A DNA stretch of 64,000 nucleotides from JBBQZO01 sp038207625. Its GTDB lineage: Bacteria; Pseudomonadota; Gammaproteobacteria; Burkholderiales; Burkholderiaceae_D. Of this stretch, positions 42,842 through 52,166 are shown piece by piece; the first letter of the stretch is position 1, and each line of letters opens with the position of its first letter. A program made the position numbers and the translations under genes. Below the pieces are notes generated by a model, which did not search any database, was not told the DNA's origin, and saw only the letters and a program-made list of their open reading frames with translations. Where the stretch lies: assembly GCA_038207625.1 (NCBI GenBank), contig JBBQZO010000010.1, positions 62,001 to 126,000 on the forward strand. The letters are read 5' to 3'.

Positions 42842-43627
42842 CTAAAACGGATCGGCGCCGGCGTCGTCCGGCCCGGAGCGTGCCGCCTGGAGGCGGTATT
42901 GGTCGACCAGGCCTTCGCGCTTGAGCTCGGCCAGCGTCGCCGACAGTCTGAGCGCCAGCGCACGGTGCTTCTTGTGCAGAAAAGCGTGCGCAGGTATCTG
43001 CGCCATCTGCGCCAGTTCGCCGATCGCGCCATCGCTGAACTCGGCCTGCGTCAGCTGCGCGCGCACCACGCTGTCGACATCGATGTCAATGTCCGAGCGT
43101 GCGCGCAGCAGCTTGCGCAGGCCGAGCGCGGTGCTGCTGAGCGCCGACAGGCGAGCCGCTTCGACGACCTTGGGCAGCTCAATCGCGCATTTGGTGACAC
43201 CGGTGCGTTACTCGACCCGGTAACGGCTGTTACGCAGCGCCGTCCAGCCGGTGCCCAGCGCGACGTCACGCCGCGCATAGGCGGCGAACACAAGCGGAAA
43301 ATAGGCCGGCTCGATGCGAATCATGTTCGGATGGGTGCGAGCATAATCGGCCACCCGGTGTATCGCGCCATCGACTTGCCCCTGTTCCGACATGGCCTCA
43401 GCGCTTGGCTCGATAGCTGTGATATTCGAGCCGCTAGCCAAGACGGCGCAAGGCTTCGCCGTCGATTAGTGCAAGCGCCCGTCCCTGCGCCGAGTGCTGG
43501 TGTCGAGCGTTCCGGCCAGCACCAGCACGAGCGCCGCGCTCGGCGCCGGCGGGGCCATCCACGGGCGCGCCAGAGCGCCAAGCAGCAGCGCGCCGAGCGC
43601 ACGCCTGACGGTGTCTGTGCCGGTCAC
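42842..43627 (-). pseudogene. Broken SBP_bac_3-type solute-binding protein gene
   Basis: Reading from a GTG at 43627, the first frame gives a hydrophobic N terminus then APSAALVLVLAGTLDT and stops after GRLH. The protein continues in another frame with ITAIEPSAEAMSEQGQVDGA, MIRIEPAYFPLVFAAYARRD and GWTALRNSRYRVE, hits an in-frame TAA at 43210-43208, and goes on in the same frame with GVTKCAIELPKVVEAARLSA to the stop at 42842. The pattern is that of an amino-acid-binding-like periplasmic protein. It has at least one frame shift and one nonsense codon, so it is dead or nearly so. Confidence 0.8.
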
Positions 43628-43633
43628 GGCAGG

Positions 43634-44095
43634 CTAACGCGTGTAGACGCCGCAACTGATGACGTACGCGTCGACCTTGGCAAAATACAGCGACTTCGGT
43701 TCGATCTTCTGGGTGACCGGATTGAGCCAGCGGTATTTGATCCAGCCATCCTCATGCGCCTTGAGCACCTCGTTGCGCTGACGCGTGATGTAGTTGCCGT
43801 CGGCGTCGCGCATTTCGCTCAAATCCTTGCCCACCATCTTCGGATTGGCGCCGTGCGCCAGGCTCTTGCCGCTGAGGTCGACGATCGTCACATACATGTC
43901 TCGATCGGTGAATTGCCCCTTGGGCCGGTTCACTTCGGCCACCGTCTTGTCGATGCCGTTCGCCTTCAGGTAGGCAATGGTCTTCTTCACCATCGCAACG
44001 GCCTCGTCGGGGGTCCCCGCATCGGCCGCCTGTGTGGTCGCCGCCATGCAGGATGCCAGCACGACGAAGCAAATCCTTACTATGAATTGATGCAT
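43634..44095 (-). CDS. Secreted single-Cache-domain protein (copy 1)
   Basis: 153 residues from the ATG at 44095. Signal peptide ending TTQAAD (about residue 24), then one Cache domain and nothing else: DEAVAMVKKTIAYLKANG, PKGQFTDRDMYVTIVDLSGK, AHGANPKMVGKDLSEMRDADG and KIEPKSLYFAKVDAYVISCGVYTR. Cache domains bind small ligands in chemoreceptors and kinases; here the domain is free in the periplasm. A paralogue is at 60686-61156. The dead binding-protein gene lies 6 bp downstream. Confidence 0.88.
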   Translation of the reverse strand: MHQFIVRICFVVLASCMAATTQAADAGTPDEAVAMVKKTIAYLKANGIDKTVAEVNRPKGQFTDRDMYVTIVDLSGKSLAHGANPKMVGKDLSEMRDADGNYITRQRNEVLKAHEDGWIKYRWLNPVTQKIEPKSLYFAKVDAYVISCGVYTR

Positions 44096-44661
44096 GATGG
44101 ACTCCCGGAGATGGTTTATGCGGGTTTTTGCGCGGCGCGCGCGGCGGTTTCGCAATTCGTTGTAGCTGCCAGAAAAGCCTACTCCAAAGCCACTTGCTTG
44201 ACCAGTGCCATGCGACGCGGGCCGACGCAGGCACCACAACTTGTTGCCAATCGAGCCAGCCGGCTTGCCGCTTCAGCGGGTCATCGATCCGCAGCGCGCA
44301 TCCCGGCCGTCAAATGCGCTGTCGCTTACGCTTTTTTCAACAGCAAATCTGCGTATTTCGTCCAGATTCATGAATTTCAGCAATACTTGCTTGAATGTTT
44401 GTAATATATTTGTAATATACCGACTGCACATTAACGTCCCAAAACAAACGCACGCGAAGCGCTGTCATCGTTCCGCTCACGCCCCCGTTTGCCCAGGTCG
44501 TTGGCATGCACGGCGTTGTCGGTTCAACGCATAACGACACATCAAGTGGACCGGGCAATGCAGCGGCGCGCAGCAACAAGGCGCAGTGCCGCACGGGGAC
44601 GTGACGTCGCAGCATCGTGCTGTCGAAGCACGTCAGATAAAAATAGATGGAGACAAAACCA
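44096..44661. other. 565-bp intergenic region upstream of the collagenase gene
   Basis: Between the divergent Cache-protein and collagenase genes. It includes an AT-rich island around 44335-44430 with the tandem TTTGTAATATA repeat, the likely control region. No credible gene was seen. Confidence 0.55.
44398..44419. repeat. Two perfect tandem 11-bp repeats in the collagenase control region
   Basis: TTTGTAATATA occurs twice head to tail, one helical turn apart, about 245 bp before the collagenase start codon. It is AT-rich inside GC-rich DNA. It could be a direct-repeat operator or part of a promoter. Confidence 0.6.
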
Positions 44662-46965
44662 ATGACAATGAAAAGAAAACATCTGCTCGCAGTTGGACTG
44701 ATGGCAGGATTGATCAGCACGCTGACGCAGGCCGGCACCGAGCAGCCGGCGAACGCGCACGTGCACCAGGTCGGTCAAGCCAAGGAAGCGCCCGCACCGC
44801 GCATTCCGCAAAGCTTGCCGCCCAGCGCAGAGCAGATCAAGTTCGACCTGGCGCCAACGACCAAGCCGCGCCTGGACCTGATGCCCAGCACCAACAGCGC
44901 GAGCCAGCTGCGTTCGACCAACCACTCCCGTTTGCAGCTCAAGAGCGCGCAACTGGTCGCCGCGCCGGCCAACGATCCGTGCCGCGACATGAACGTCATG
45001 GCCAGCTACAGCGGTGCCGCGCTGGCCGATTATGTCGCCAATTTGCCGGACTTCGAGTGCCACTATCCGCTGTTCTCGCTCAGCGCGGCGCAAGATAGTG
45101 TCATTTTTTCGCCCGCCAATTATGCCGCCGTGGCCGAGCGTTTCGTCACCGAAGCGGCCCGTTACGACGCCAGCAATATCAAGCTGCTCAACCTGGTGAT
45201 CTACTTGCGCGCCGGTTATTTCCTGTCCGACGCGTCGACCCAAAAAGTACCGGCCAGCATCCTGACAACGCTGCGCCCCGCCATCCATCAGCTGCTCGAC
45301 GGCGACACGCTGTTCAAGGTCAACACGGACGGCGCGAACACGGCCAACGAAGTGCTGCGCCTGGTCACCAACATGAGCGACGAGGCGTATCACCTGCCCA
45401 GCATCAAGAACCTGATCATCCGCTATACGCCAACCCCGGCCAATCCGAACGCGGCCCAGCCCTTGTTTGAATACGGCGCCGCGAACGGCTTCACGGGTGT
45501 CTTGACGGCCATGTTCTACGCCAACTTCAAGCCGGCCAGCCGCGCCATTCTGGCCACCGACGCGTCCTATCCGCAGGCGCTGTTTGCTTTCGTTCAGAAC
45601 GCCACACCGGTACTGCTGGGCACCGAGCGGGCCTACCAGCTCACCGACGCGGAGAATGAAACCTTCCGCTTCATGCAATTCCCGGCGCTGTTCTCGACCA
45701 TCAAGCCGATGGTCAAGACCATCCTCGCCAACAACACCATGACCGGCCCCGGCGCCGATCTGTGGATCAACGCGGCCATGGCCACGACCTACTACGACAA
45801 CGCCAATTGCGCCGACTACGGCACCTGCAATTTTGTGTCGCAGCTGTCGGACATCGTGCTCAGCAAGCATTACACCTGCAGCCCGACCATCAAGATCCGC
45901 GCCCAGCAAATGACGCAGGACCAGATGCAGGCATCGTGCGATCTGCTGGCCAAGGAAGAAACCTATTTCCACGGCATGATGCAAACGAATTACACGCCGG
46001 TGGCCAACGATTTCAACACCAGCCTGGAAGTGGTGGTGTTTAGCGACTACACCAACTACAGCAAGTACGCCGGCGTGCTGTTTGGCATTTCCACCAACAA
46101 CGGCGGCATGTCGCTCGAAGGCAATCCGGCCGATCCGAACAACCAGGCCCGCTTCATCGCCCATGAAGCGTCATGGCTGCGTCCGACCTTCTCGGTGTGG
46201 AATCTGGAACACGAGTATGTGCACTACCTCGACAGCCGCTTCGACATGTACGGCGATTTCGGCACGGCCATCTCGCAACCGACCGTCTGGTACATCGAAG
46301 GCCTGGCCGAATACCTGTCGCTGAAAAACAATGACCAGACCGCCATCGACATGGTCAAGGCCGGCGGCTATCAGCTCAGCGAGATCTTCGGCAATAACTA
46401 TGCGATGACCGACTACCAGAACCGCGCCTATCGCTGGGGCTACATGGCGACCCGCTACATGTTCGAAGAACATCGCGGCGACATCAATGCCGTGCTCGCC
46501 AAGTTCCGCAGCGGCGACTACGCCGGCTATGAAGCCTACATGCAGCAGATCGGCACCGGCTATGACGCCGACTTTGCCGCCTGGGCGCAAAAGGCGAGCA
46601 CTGCCGGCACGCCGCCTGCGCCCACCTGGGTGAGCACACTGCCGGCCTGCGCCAGCACCAGCCAACTGGCCAAGGACTGCGCGATCCGTCATCTCAGCTC
46701 GACCTATCGCAGCTACGCCACGATCATGGTGCCGGCGAATGCGAAGAACCTGCGCATCATGACCAGCGGGGGCAGCGGCGACGCCAACCTGTATGTCGCG
46801 CTCGACCACTGGCCGCTGCCGACGGCGTACGATTTTGCGTCGACCTATCCGGGCAACGAGGAATACGTGACCTTGACCTCGCCGCAGGCCAATCGCTGGT
46901 ACTACGTGGTGCTCGATGCGAAAACGCCGTTCTCCGAAGTGACGCTGTACGCGACATGGGAGTAA
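44662..46965 (+). CDS. Microbial collagenase (peptidase M9) with C-terminal PPC domain
   Basis: 767 residues from the ATG at 44662, which stands 9 nt after GGAG; ATGs at 44647 and 44668 are alternatives. Signal peptide (LLAVGLMAGLISTLTQAG). The activator-like M9N region spans about 105-380, and the catalytic domain has HEYVH at 517-521 and the downstream glutamate in WYIEGLAEYLSL. The C-terminal 115 residues form a bacterial pre-peptidase (PPC) domain (SGGSGDANLYVAL, GNEEYVTLTSP). It is an exported zinc protease that cuts collagen or related proteins. Confidence 0.95.
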   Translation: MTMKRKHLLAVGLMAGLISTLTQAGTEQPANAHVHQVGQAKEAPAPRIPQSLPPSAEQIKFDLAPTTKPRLDLMPSTNSASQLRSTNHSRLQLKSAQLVAAPANDPCRDMNVMASYSGAALADYVANLPDFECHYPLFSLSAAQDSVIFSPANYAAVAERFVTEAARYDASNIKLLNLVIYLRAGYFLSDASTQKVPASILTTLRPAIHQLLDGDTLFKVNTDGANTANEVLRLVTNMSDEAYHLPSIKNLIIRYTPTPANPNAAQPLFEYGAANGFTGVLTAMFYANFKPASRAILATDASYPQALFAFVQNATPVLLGTERAYQLTDAENETFRFMQFPALFSTIKPMVKTILANNTMTGPGADLWINAAMATTYYDNANCADYGTCNFVSQLSDIVLSKHYTCSPTIKIRAQQMTQDQMQASCDLLAKEETYFHGMMQTNYTPVANDFNTSLEVVVFSDYTNYSKYAGVLFGISTNNGGMSLEGNPADPNNQARFIAHEASWLRPTFSVWNLEHEYVHYLDSRFDMYGDFGTAISQPTVWYIEGLAEYLSLKNNDQTAIDMVKAGGYQLSEIFGNNYAMTDYQNRAYRWGYMATRYMFEEHRGDINAVLAKFRSGDYAGYEAYMQQIGTGYDADFAAWAQKASTAGTPPAPTWVSTLPACASTSQLAKDCAIRHLSSTYRSYATIMVPANAKNLRIMTSGGSGDANLYVALDHWPLPTAYDFASTYPGNEEYVTLTSPQANRWYYVVLDAKTPFSEVTLYATWE

Positions 46966-47020
46966 ACGCCAGGTAGACAACGGGCGCCGCGCTGTGCGGC
47001 GTGCGCTTGGTATGACCCGA

Positions 47021-47045
47021 GACGGCGCCCTGTGCGCCGTCTTGT
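47021..47045 (+). terminator. Terminator after collagenase gene
   Basis: GACGGCGC / GCGCCGTC with a 5-nt loop (CCTGT), followed by TTGT. A second hairpin (CGCCGC-GCTGT-GCGGCG) lies just before it at about 46986-47002. Confidence 0.6.
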
Positions 47046-47199
47046 CGTTGCGCGCGCGCCAGCCGCGCGGCGTTGCGGGTGAGTTTGCACAAGCTGGCAG
47101 ATATGTGCGTTATCGAACGGAAACGCCCTGCTTGCGGAGCGACAATCACAGCACGCCACAGACAGGTGGACGCGGTTCAAAGCAGTCAAGGAGATGACC

Positions 47200-47493
47200 A
47201 TGAACAAGATCGGCTGGATCGGCATTATTGTATGGGGCATCATCGTGACCGGCTTTGGACTGTCGGCGATCGGCCCGATCGGTGCGGACCAGTCGGGTTC
47301 GACGGTCCAGGCGCAGGACGTGATCTTCCTGCTGGCCGGCGGCACCGTCACCTGCCTGGTGGGCCTGGTTGGCCTGCTCGGCAGCATGGGATGGCTGCCC
47401 GGCTGCGCCGCGTGGAATACCAGCAAGGCCGACGACGAAGGGCTCTCCCAGACCCATGCCAACGGACATGACAAGCCGCTGAGCGCCTACTGA
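47200..47493 (+). CDS. Small two-TM membrane protein of unknown function
   Basis: 97 residues from the ATG at 47200 (AAGGAG 6 nt upstream; the ATG at 47194 is too close). Two transmembrane helices: IGWIGIIVWGIIVTGFGLSAI and VIFLLAGGTVTCLVGLVGLLG. A hydrophilic tail (SKADDEGLSQTHANGHDK) follows. No family recognised. Confidence 0.72.
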   Translation: MNKIGWIGIIVWGIIVTGFGLSAIGPIGADQSGSTVQAQDVIFLLAGGTVTCLVGLVGLLGSMGWLPGCAAWNTSKADDEGLSQTHANGHDKPLSAY

Positions 47494-47667
47494 TTTCTGC
47501 GCAGGTGTGTGCGTCAGCGTACAGAAATGGCGCTGACAAAAATGGATAATCACCGTTGTGATGTCCAAAGCGCAGCGGCCCCTTGGCACACCGGGCAACA
47601 CCCTGTTTCAAGCGAGACGCAAGTGCGTTTAGCCTTCCATGCACTACCACCACAACGAGGTCCTATC

Positions 47668-47814
47668 ATGCTCTATACCATCGCCGTCGTACTTCTGATC
47701 CTCTGGGTACTGGGTCTGGTCACGTCCTACACCATCGGTGGCTTCATCCATATTCTACTGGTCGTGGCGATCATCATGATCCTGCTGCGCTTGATCAGCG
47801 GGCGCGGCATCTAG
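47668..47814 (+). CDS. Lmo0937-family small membrane protein
   Basis: 48 residues from the ATG at 47668 (GAGG 7 nt upstream). The whole protein is two hydrophobic helices: LYTIAVVLLILWVLGLVTSY and GGFIHILLVVAIIMILLRLI. This matches the widespread lmo0937-type peptides. Such genes are often induced by stress; function unknown. Confidence 0.83.
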   Translation: MLYTIAVVLLILWVLGLVTSYTIGGFIHILLVVAIIMILLRLISGRGI

Positions 47815-47858
47815 CTGCCCAGCGCGAGTTTTACCGAGCACCGCCAGCGCAACGCCCC

Positions 47859-49052
47859 TCACGGCACAGCGCAGGCGGCGGTGGCGACCGACAATTGCGC
47901 GCGGTCAAGCGCGCCGCTCCAGGCGGTCAAGCCCCACGCGCCCAGCACCACCAGTGCGCCTATCCACGGCGTATGCACGACGCCCAAGTGGCGCACCACC
48001 AGTCCCCCACCCCATGCACCACCGGCAATCCCCAGGTTGAACGCTGCAATGTTCAGTCCCGACGCCACATCGACCGCGCGCGGCGCAACGCGCTGTGCCA
48101 GTTGCACCACATACACCTGCAAGCCAGCCACGTTGCCAAACGCAACAGCGCCCCAGGCCAGCACCGTTGCCACCACCAGTAGCGGATGGGGCGCGCTGAA
48201 GGTCAGCACCAATAACACCAAGGCCAGCAGAGCGAAGATGCGCTTCAGCGCGCCGATCGGGCCCAGGCGATCAGCCAGCCTGCCGCCCCAGATATTGCCC
48301 ACCGCAACAGAGAGTCCATACACCAGCATCACCAGGCTGATCGCGCCAGCCTTGAAACCGGATACCTGCTGCAAAATCGCGGCCAGATACGTGAAGGCGA
48401 CGAAGGAGCCGCCGTAGCCGACCGCCGTCATCGCATACACCAGCAGCAGGCGCGGTTCGGCCAGCACCTTGAACTGCTCGCGCAGCGCGCTCGCCGGTGC
48501 CCGCGCGATGTTGTTCGGTACAAACAGCAGGCTGCCGACAAAGGCCAGCACGCCCAGCGCGGCGACGCCCAGGAAGCTGGCGCGCCAGCCCAATTGTTGC
48601 CCGATCAGGGTTCCCAGCGGCACACCCGTAACCAGCGCCACCGTCAGGCCGCTGAACATCAGCGCGATCGCGCTGGCCGCTTTGTCCTTGGGCACCAGGC
48701 CGGTGGCGATGGTCGAAGCGATCGAGAAGAACACCCCGTGCGCCAGCCCGGTCAACACGCGCGCCAGCACCAGCGTCGTATAGCCGGGCGCCTGCCAGGC
48801 CAGCAAATTACCCAGCGTGAACAACACCATCAACGCCAGCAGCAAATTTTTGCGCGGCACGCGCGCGCTCAGCGCCGTCAGCACCGGCGCGCCGAGCGCC
48901 ACGCCGAGCGCGTACAAGCTCACCAGCAGGCCGGCCGACGGCAGGCTCACGCCCAGGTCGGCCGCGATGGTGGGCAGCAGGCCGACGATGACAAACTCGG
49001 TCGTTCCGATGGCAAACGCGCTGATCATCAACGCAAACAAGGCAATGGGCAT
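47859..49052 (-). CDS. MFS transporter (AraJ/DHA1-type sugar or drug efflux)
   Basis: 397 residues from the ATG at 49052 (GGAG 6 nt upstream). Twelve transmembrane helices. The start PIALFALMISAFAIGTTEFV and the loop ARVPRKNLL are typical of the AraJ/YdhP group of DHA1 transporters. The substrate is unknown. Divergent from a LysR gene, which probably controls it. Confidence 0.92.
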   Translation of the reverse strand: MPIALFALMISAFAIGTTEFVIVGLLPTIAADLGVSLPSAGLLVSLYALGVALGAPVLTALSARVPRKNLLLALMVLFTLGNLLAWQAPGYTTLVLARVLTGLAHGVFFSIASTIATGLVPKDKAASAIALMFSGLTVALVTGVPLGTLIGQQLGWRASFLGVAALGVLAFVGSLLFVPNNIARAPASALREQFKVLAEPRLLLVYAMTAVGYGGSFVAFTYLAAILQQVSGFKAGAISLVMLVYGLSVAVGNIWGGRLADRLGPIGALKRIFALLALVLLVLTFSAPHPLLVVATVLAWGAVAFGNVAGLQVYVVQLAQRVAPRAVDVASGLNIAAFNLGIAGGAWGGGLVVRHLGVVHTPWIGALVVLGAWGLTAWSGALDRAQLSVATAACAVP

Positions 49053-49158
49053 GGTGGACTCCAAAAGGTCGATGCAATGAACAAGGCGCCAGTGTGGTCC
49101 TTGCCGACGTTTTGAAACAGTCCGTGCGGGGCAGAAGATATTTGATTAGAATTCAATA

Positions 49159-50052
49159 ATGAAGACAACATTCGACGAATTATTGGCTTACACCACGGTT
49201 CTCGACACGGGCTCGGTGACGGCCGCGGCGGCGCAACTGGGACTGACCGTGTCGGGGGTGAGCCGCGCGCTCGGGCGACTCGAAGAAAAGCTGCAGACGA
49301 CGCTGCTGCGCCGTACCACGCGGCGCATCGAACTGACCGAGGAAGGTGCGCTGTTTCTGGCCCAGGCGCGCGCCATCATCGCCGCGCTCGACGCGGCCGA
49401 AGAACAGATCGCGCTGCGTCGCCAGCAGCCGGCCGGACGGCTGCGTATCAACGCGGCCGCGCCGTTCATGCTGCATGTGATTGTGCCGCTGGTGGACGGT
49501 TTTCGCGCGCGCTATCCGGCCATCGCACTCGAACTCAATACCGACGACCTCAATATCGACTTGCTCGAGCAGCGCACCGATGTGGCGATCCGCATCGGCA
49601 CGTTGGATGATTCGACGCTGCACGCGCGCGCGCTGGGGCGCTACCGGCTGCGCGTGCTGGCCAGCCCCGCCTATCTGAAAACCCACGGCAAACCGCGCAC
49701 GGTGGCCGCACTGGCCAAGCATGCGCTGCTGGGTTTTACCCAGCCCGGCGCGCTCAACGACTGGCCGCTGCGGCACGCGCTGGGCGAGCGCCTGGCGATC
49801 GCGCCCAGCCTGCACGCGTCGAGCGGCGAAACGCTGCTTCACTTGGCGCTGGCCGGCCAGGGCATCGTCTGCCTGGCCGACTTCATGACGGCGCATCAGC
49901 GCCGCGCCGGCGCGCTGGTGCAACTGCTGATGGCCGACACGGTTGAGGTACTGCAGCCGGTCCACGCGCTCTACTACAGCAATACCCAGCTGGCCGCGCG
50001 CATCGCCTGCTTTCTCGACTATCTGGCCGACGCGATGCGCGCCGCCGGCTAG
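49159..50052 (+). CDS. LysR-family transcriptional regulator
   Basis: 297 residues. N-terminal winged helix (LLAYTTVLDTGSVTAAAAQL, VSGVSRALGRLEEKL, TTRRIELTEEG) and a periplasmic-binding-like effector domain. It is of the CrgA/YafC-like group. The divergent MFS gene is the likely target. The sequence TTGATT-AGA-ATTCAA at 49142-49156, just before the ATG, is a near-inverted repeat that could be its own operator. Confidence 0.92.
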   Translation: MKTTFDELLAYTTVLDTGSVTAAAAQLGLTVSGVSRALGRLEEKLQTTLLRRTTRRIELTEEGALFLAQARAIIAALDAAEEQIALRRQQPAGRLRINAAAPFMLHVIVPLVDGFRARYPAIALELNTDDLNIDLLEQRTDVAIRIGTLDDSTLHARALGRYRLRVLASPAYLKTHGKPRTVAALAKHALLGFTQPGALNDWPLRHALGERLAIAPSLHASSGETLLHLALAGQGIVCLADFMTAHQRRAGALVQLLMADTVEVLQPVHALYYSNTQLAARIACFLDYLADAMRAAG

Positions 50053-50057
50053 ATCGC

Positions 50058-50663
50058 CTACAACCAGCCGGCGTCGCGCGCCAGCCGGAACGCCTCGACC
50101 CGGTTGTTGGCGTTCAGTTTGCTGATCGCTTCGGACAGGTAGTTGCGCACCGTGCCTTCGGACAGGTGCAACTGCAGCGCGATGTCGGCGCTGCGTTTGC
50201 CTTCGCCGGCCAGCCGCAGCACTTGCCGTTCGCGCTCGCTGAGCGGATCTTGCACCCCGCTCCAGCTCTCCAGCGCCAGCTCGGGGGCGATCGCGCGCCC
50301 GCCCGCGTGCACGGTGCGGATCGCCTCGGCCAGCGCCTCGGCCGGCGCGTCCTTGAGCAGGTAGCCGCGCACCCCGGCGCCCAGCGCGCGGCGCAGATAG
50401 CCGGTGCGCGCGAACGTCGTCACGATCATCACCTTGGTGCTGGCACCCTGCTCGGCCAGCGCGCTGGCCAGCTCGAGTCCCGTCATCAACGGCATCTCGA
50501 TATCGGTGAGCACGATGTCCGGTTTCAGCGTGCTGCACAATTCGAGCGCCTCGCGCCCGTTGCGCGCCTGCCCGACCACGTCCAGGTCGGGCTCGAGGCG
50601 CAGCAGCGCCGCCAGCGCGCCCAGCAGCAGCGCCTGGTCTTCTGCCAGCAGCACGCGGATCAT
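50058..50663 (-). CDS. NarL/LuxR-type response regulator (DesR-like)
   Basis: 201 residues. Receiver domain with acidic pocket EDQ (8-9), phospho-acceptor D54 in VLTDIEMP and conserved K in the fifth strand region (YLLKDA). C-terminal LuxR helix-turn-helix (LSERERQVLRLAGEGKRSAD, LHLSEGTVRNYLSEAISKL). It overlaps the kinase gene by 4 bp (ATGA). The group includes DesR/LiaR, which respond to membrane state; targets here are unknown. Confidence 0.93.
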   Translation of the reverse strand: MIRVLLAEDQALLLGALAALLRLEPDLDVVGQARNGREALELCSTLKPDIVLTDIEMPLMTGLELASALAEQGASTKVMIVTTFARTGYLRRALGAGVRGYLLKDAPAEALAEAIRTVHAGGRAIAPELALESWSGVQDPLSERERQVLRLAGEGKRSADIALQLHLSEGTVRNYLSEAISKLNANNRVEAFRLARDAGWL

Positions 50664-51772
50664 GCCGGCACGCCCATCGGCAGCGTCAGTTCCAGCGCCA
50701 GACCGCGCTCGCAGCGCACCACCAGCTGGCCGCCCAGCGCGGTGACGCGCTCGCGCATGCCGGCCAGCCCATTGCCGGACGCGACGACGGCGTTGGCGGC
50801 AAGCTTGTTGCCGTTGTCGTGGATGCGAAACACGATCATGCCCGCTTCCAGCGTGACGCTCACTTCGCAGCAGGTGGCGCCGGCATGGCGCACGATATTG
50901 GTGACCGCTTCGCGCAGCGCCAGCGCCAGCACGTTTTCCGCCGTGGGTGGGAACGCGAACGGCTGCACGTTCACCGTCAGCGCCACGTCGGCCGCGCCCA
51001 GCGCGGCACGCGCGCTGTCGAGTTCATGCGCGAAGCCGGTCTGGCGATAACCGGTGACGGCCGCGCGCACTTCGCTGAGCGCATGGCGCGCGCTCGTTTC
51101 GATGTCCTTGATTTCGCGTGTGCAGGCGGCCACGTCGCGTCCGATCAGCTTGCCCGCCAGCTCGGCCTTGAGCGTGATCAGCGACAGCGTGTGCCCGAGC
51201 AGATCGTGCAGGTCGCGCGAGATGCGTTCGCGCTCGGCGATGGTGGCCATGTACTCGACTTCCTCCTGTTTGCGCACGATCAGCGCGCGCGCCTGGCGCA
51301 GCGAGGCGTCCATGATGCTGCCCACGCCGACCGGGCCACCCACAATCAGCGCCGGCAACAGGAAGCTGAACGAATACGGCGACGGAATCAACAGCGAGAC
51401 CGCGCCCGCCGCAGTGAGCACCACAGCCAACATCGCGTAGGCCTTGCGCTTGTCGCTGATGCGCGCGCACATCACCGCGGCATAGATGAAGAACGAGGAT
51501 GCGCCGAAATTGTACGGCGCCCACAGCATGCCAAGCAGCAGCGTGCCGACAATACAGGGCAGCGCGCGCCGGTCGCGCAGCCAGTAGCTGGCCAGGTAGA
51601 TCGGAAAAAACAGCGCCACCGTCAGCGCCAGCATCAGCACCTCGGTCAGGGACGGCGTGATGTACAGATATTTCCAGGCCATGAAAAATAGCGAACCGAG
51701 CCACAGATACGGCCCCTTGCCCACCCACACGGGCAGCCACGGCTCCCTGATCATGCGCATTAATTTGTCCAT
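50660..51772 (-). CDS. Sensor histidine kinase of the DesK/LiaS type
   Basis: 370 residues from the ATG at 51772. Four to five transmembrane helices in the first 150 residues with almost no periplasmic loop. The HisKA_3 dimerisation domain has the phospho-histidine H189 in ERERISRDLHDLLGHT. The ATPase domain has N-box LREAVTNIVRHAG and G-box region HDNGNKLAANAVVASGNGLAGMRERV (as residues 311-337). This intramembrane-sensing layout matches DesK, which senses lipid order. Coupled to the response regulator. Confidence 0.93.
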   Translation of the reverse strand: MDKLMRMIREPWLPVWVGKGPYLWLGSLFFMAWKYLYITPSLTEVLMLALTVALFFPIYLASYWLRDRRALPCIVGTLLLGMLWAPYNFGASSFFIYAAVMCARISDKRKAYAMLAVVLTAAGAVSLLIPSPYSFSFLLPALIVGGPVGVGSIMDASLRQARALIVRKQEEVEYMATIAERERISRDLHDLLGHTLSLITLKAELAGKLIGRDVAACTREIKDIETSARHALSEVRAAVTGYRQTGFAHELDSARAALGAADVALTVNVQPFAFPPTAENVLALALREAVTNIVRHAGATCCEVSVTLEAGMIVFRIHDNGNKLAANAVVASGNGLAGMRERVTALGGQLVVRCERGLALELTLPMGVPA

Positions 51773-52166
51773 GCTTTTCTTATTCCCCTTGAGTCGGTCA
51801 GGCCGTGCCGCCACGCTGGCCGAGCGCGTGACAAGGCGCCATTGTAGTGCGGATGACAAGGCGACACCAGCCACAAAGGGCTGCGTTTTGAGGTGACAAA
51901 TGTCATGCAGAAACGCCGGTCGCGGCCGCCAGAGCGGCCAAAAAACTGTTGTAAATACACACGCAATGGCACACAAAAATTGGGGGTTTGCCCGTCAAAC
52001 GTGGTTTTATGTTCCCCCTCAGCAAAACTGACGAGTGAATGTTTGTTTGATTGCAACTATCAGGCAGCCCGCGCCGGCCTTCGCGCGGACCAGAATGCCG
52101 GCCGTTTTCGCCCTGATAGATCATCTTTTTTTGTAATGTTTTTATGCAGTATGTATCGGAGAGATT
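51773..52166. other. Intergenic region with the old promoter of the TonB-receptor remnant
   Basis: About 390 bp between the divergent kinase gene and the receptor pseudogene. The segment 51900-52160 is AT-richer than its surroundings and ends in CGGAGAGAT, a ribosome site before the remnant's TTG. No other feature recognised. Confidence 0.5.
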
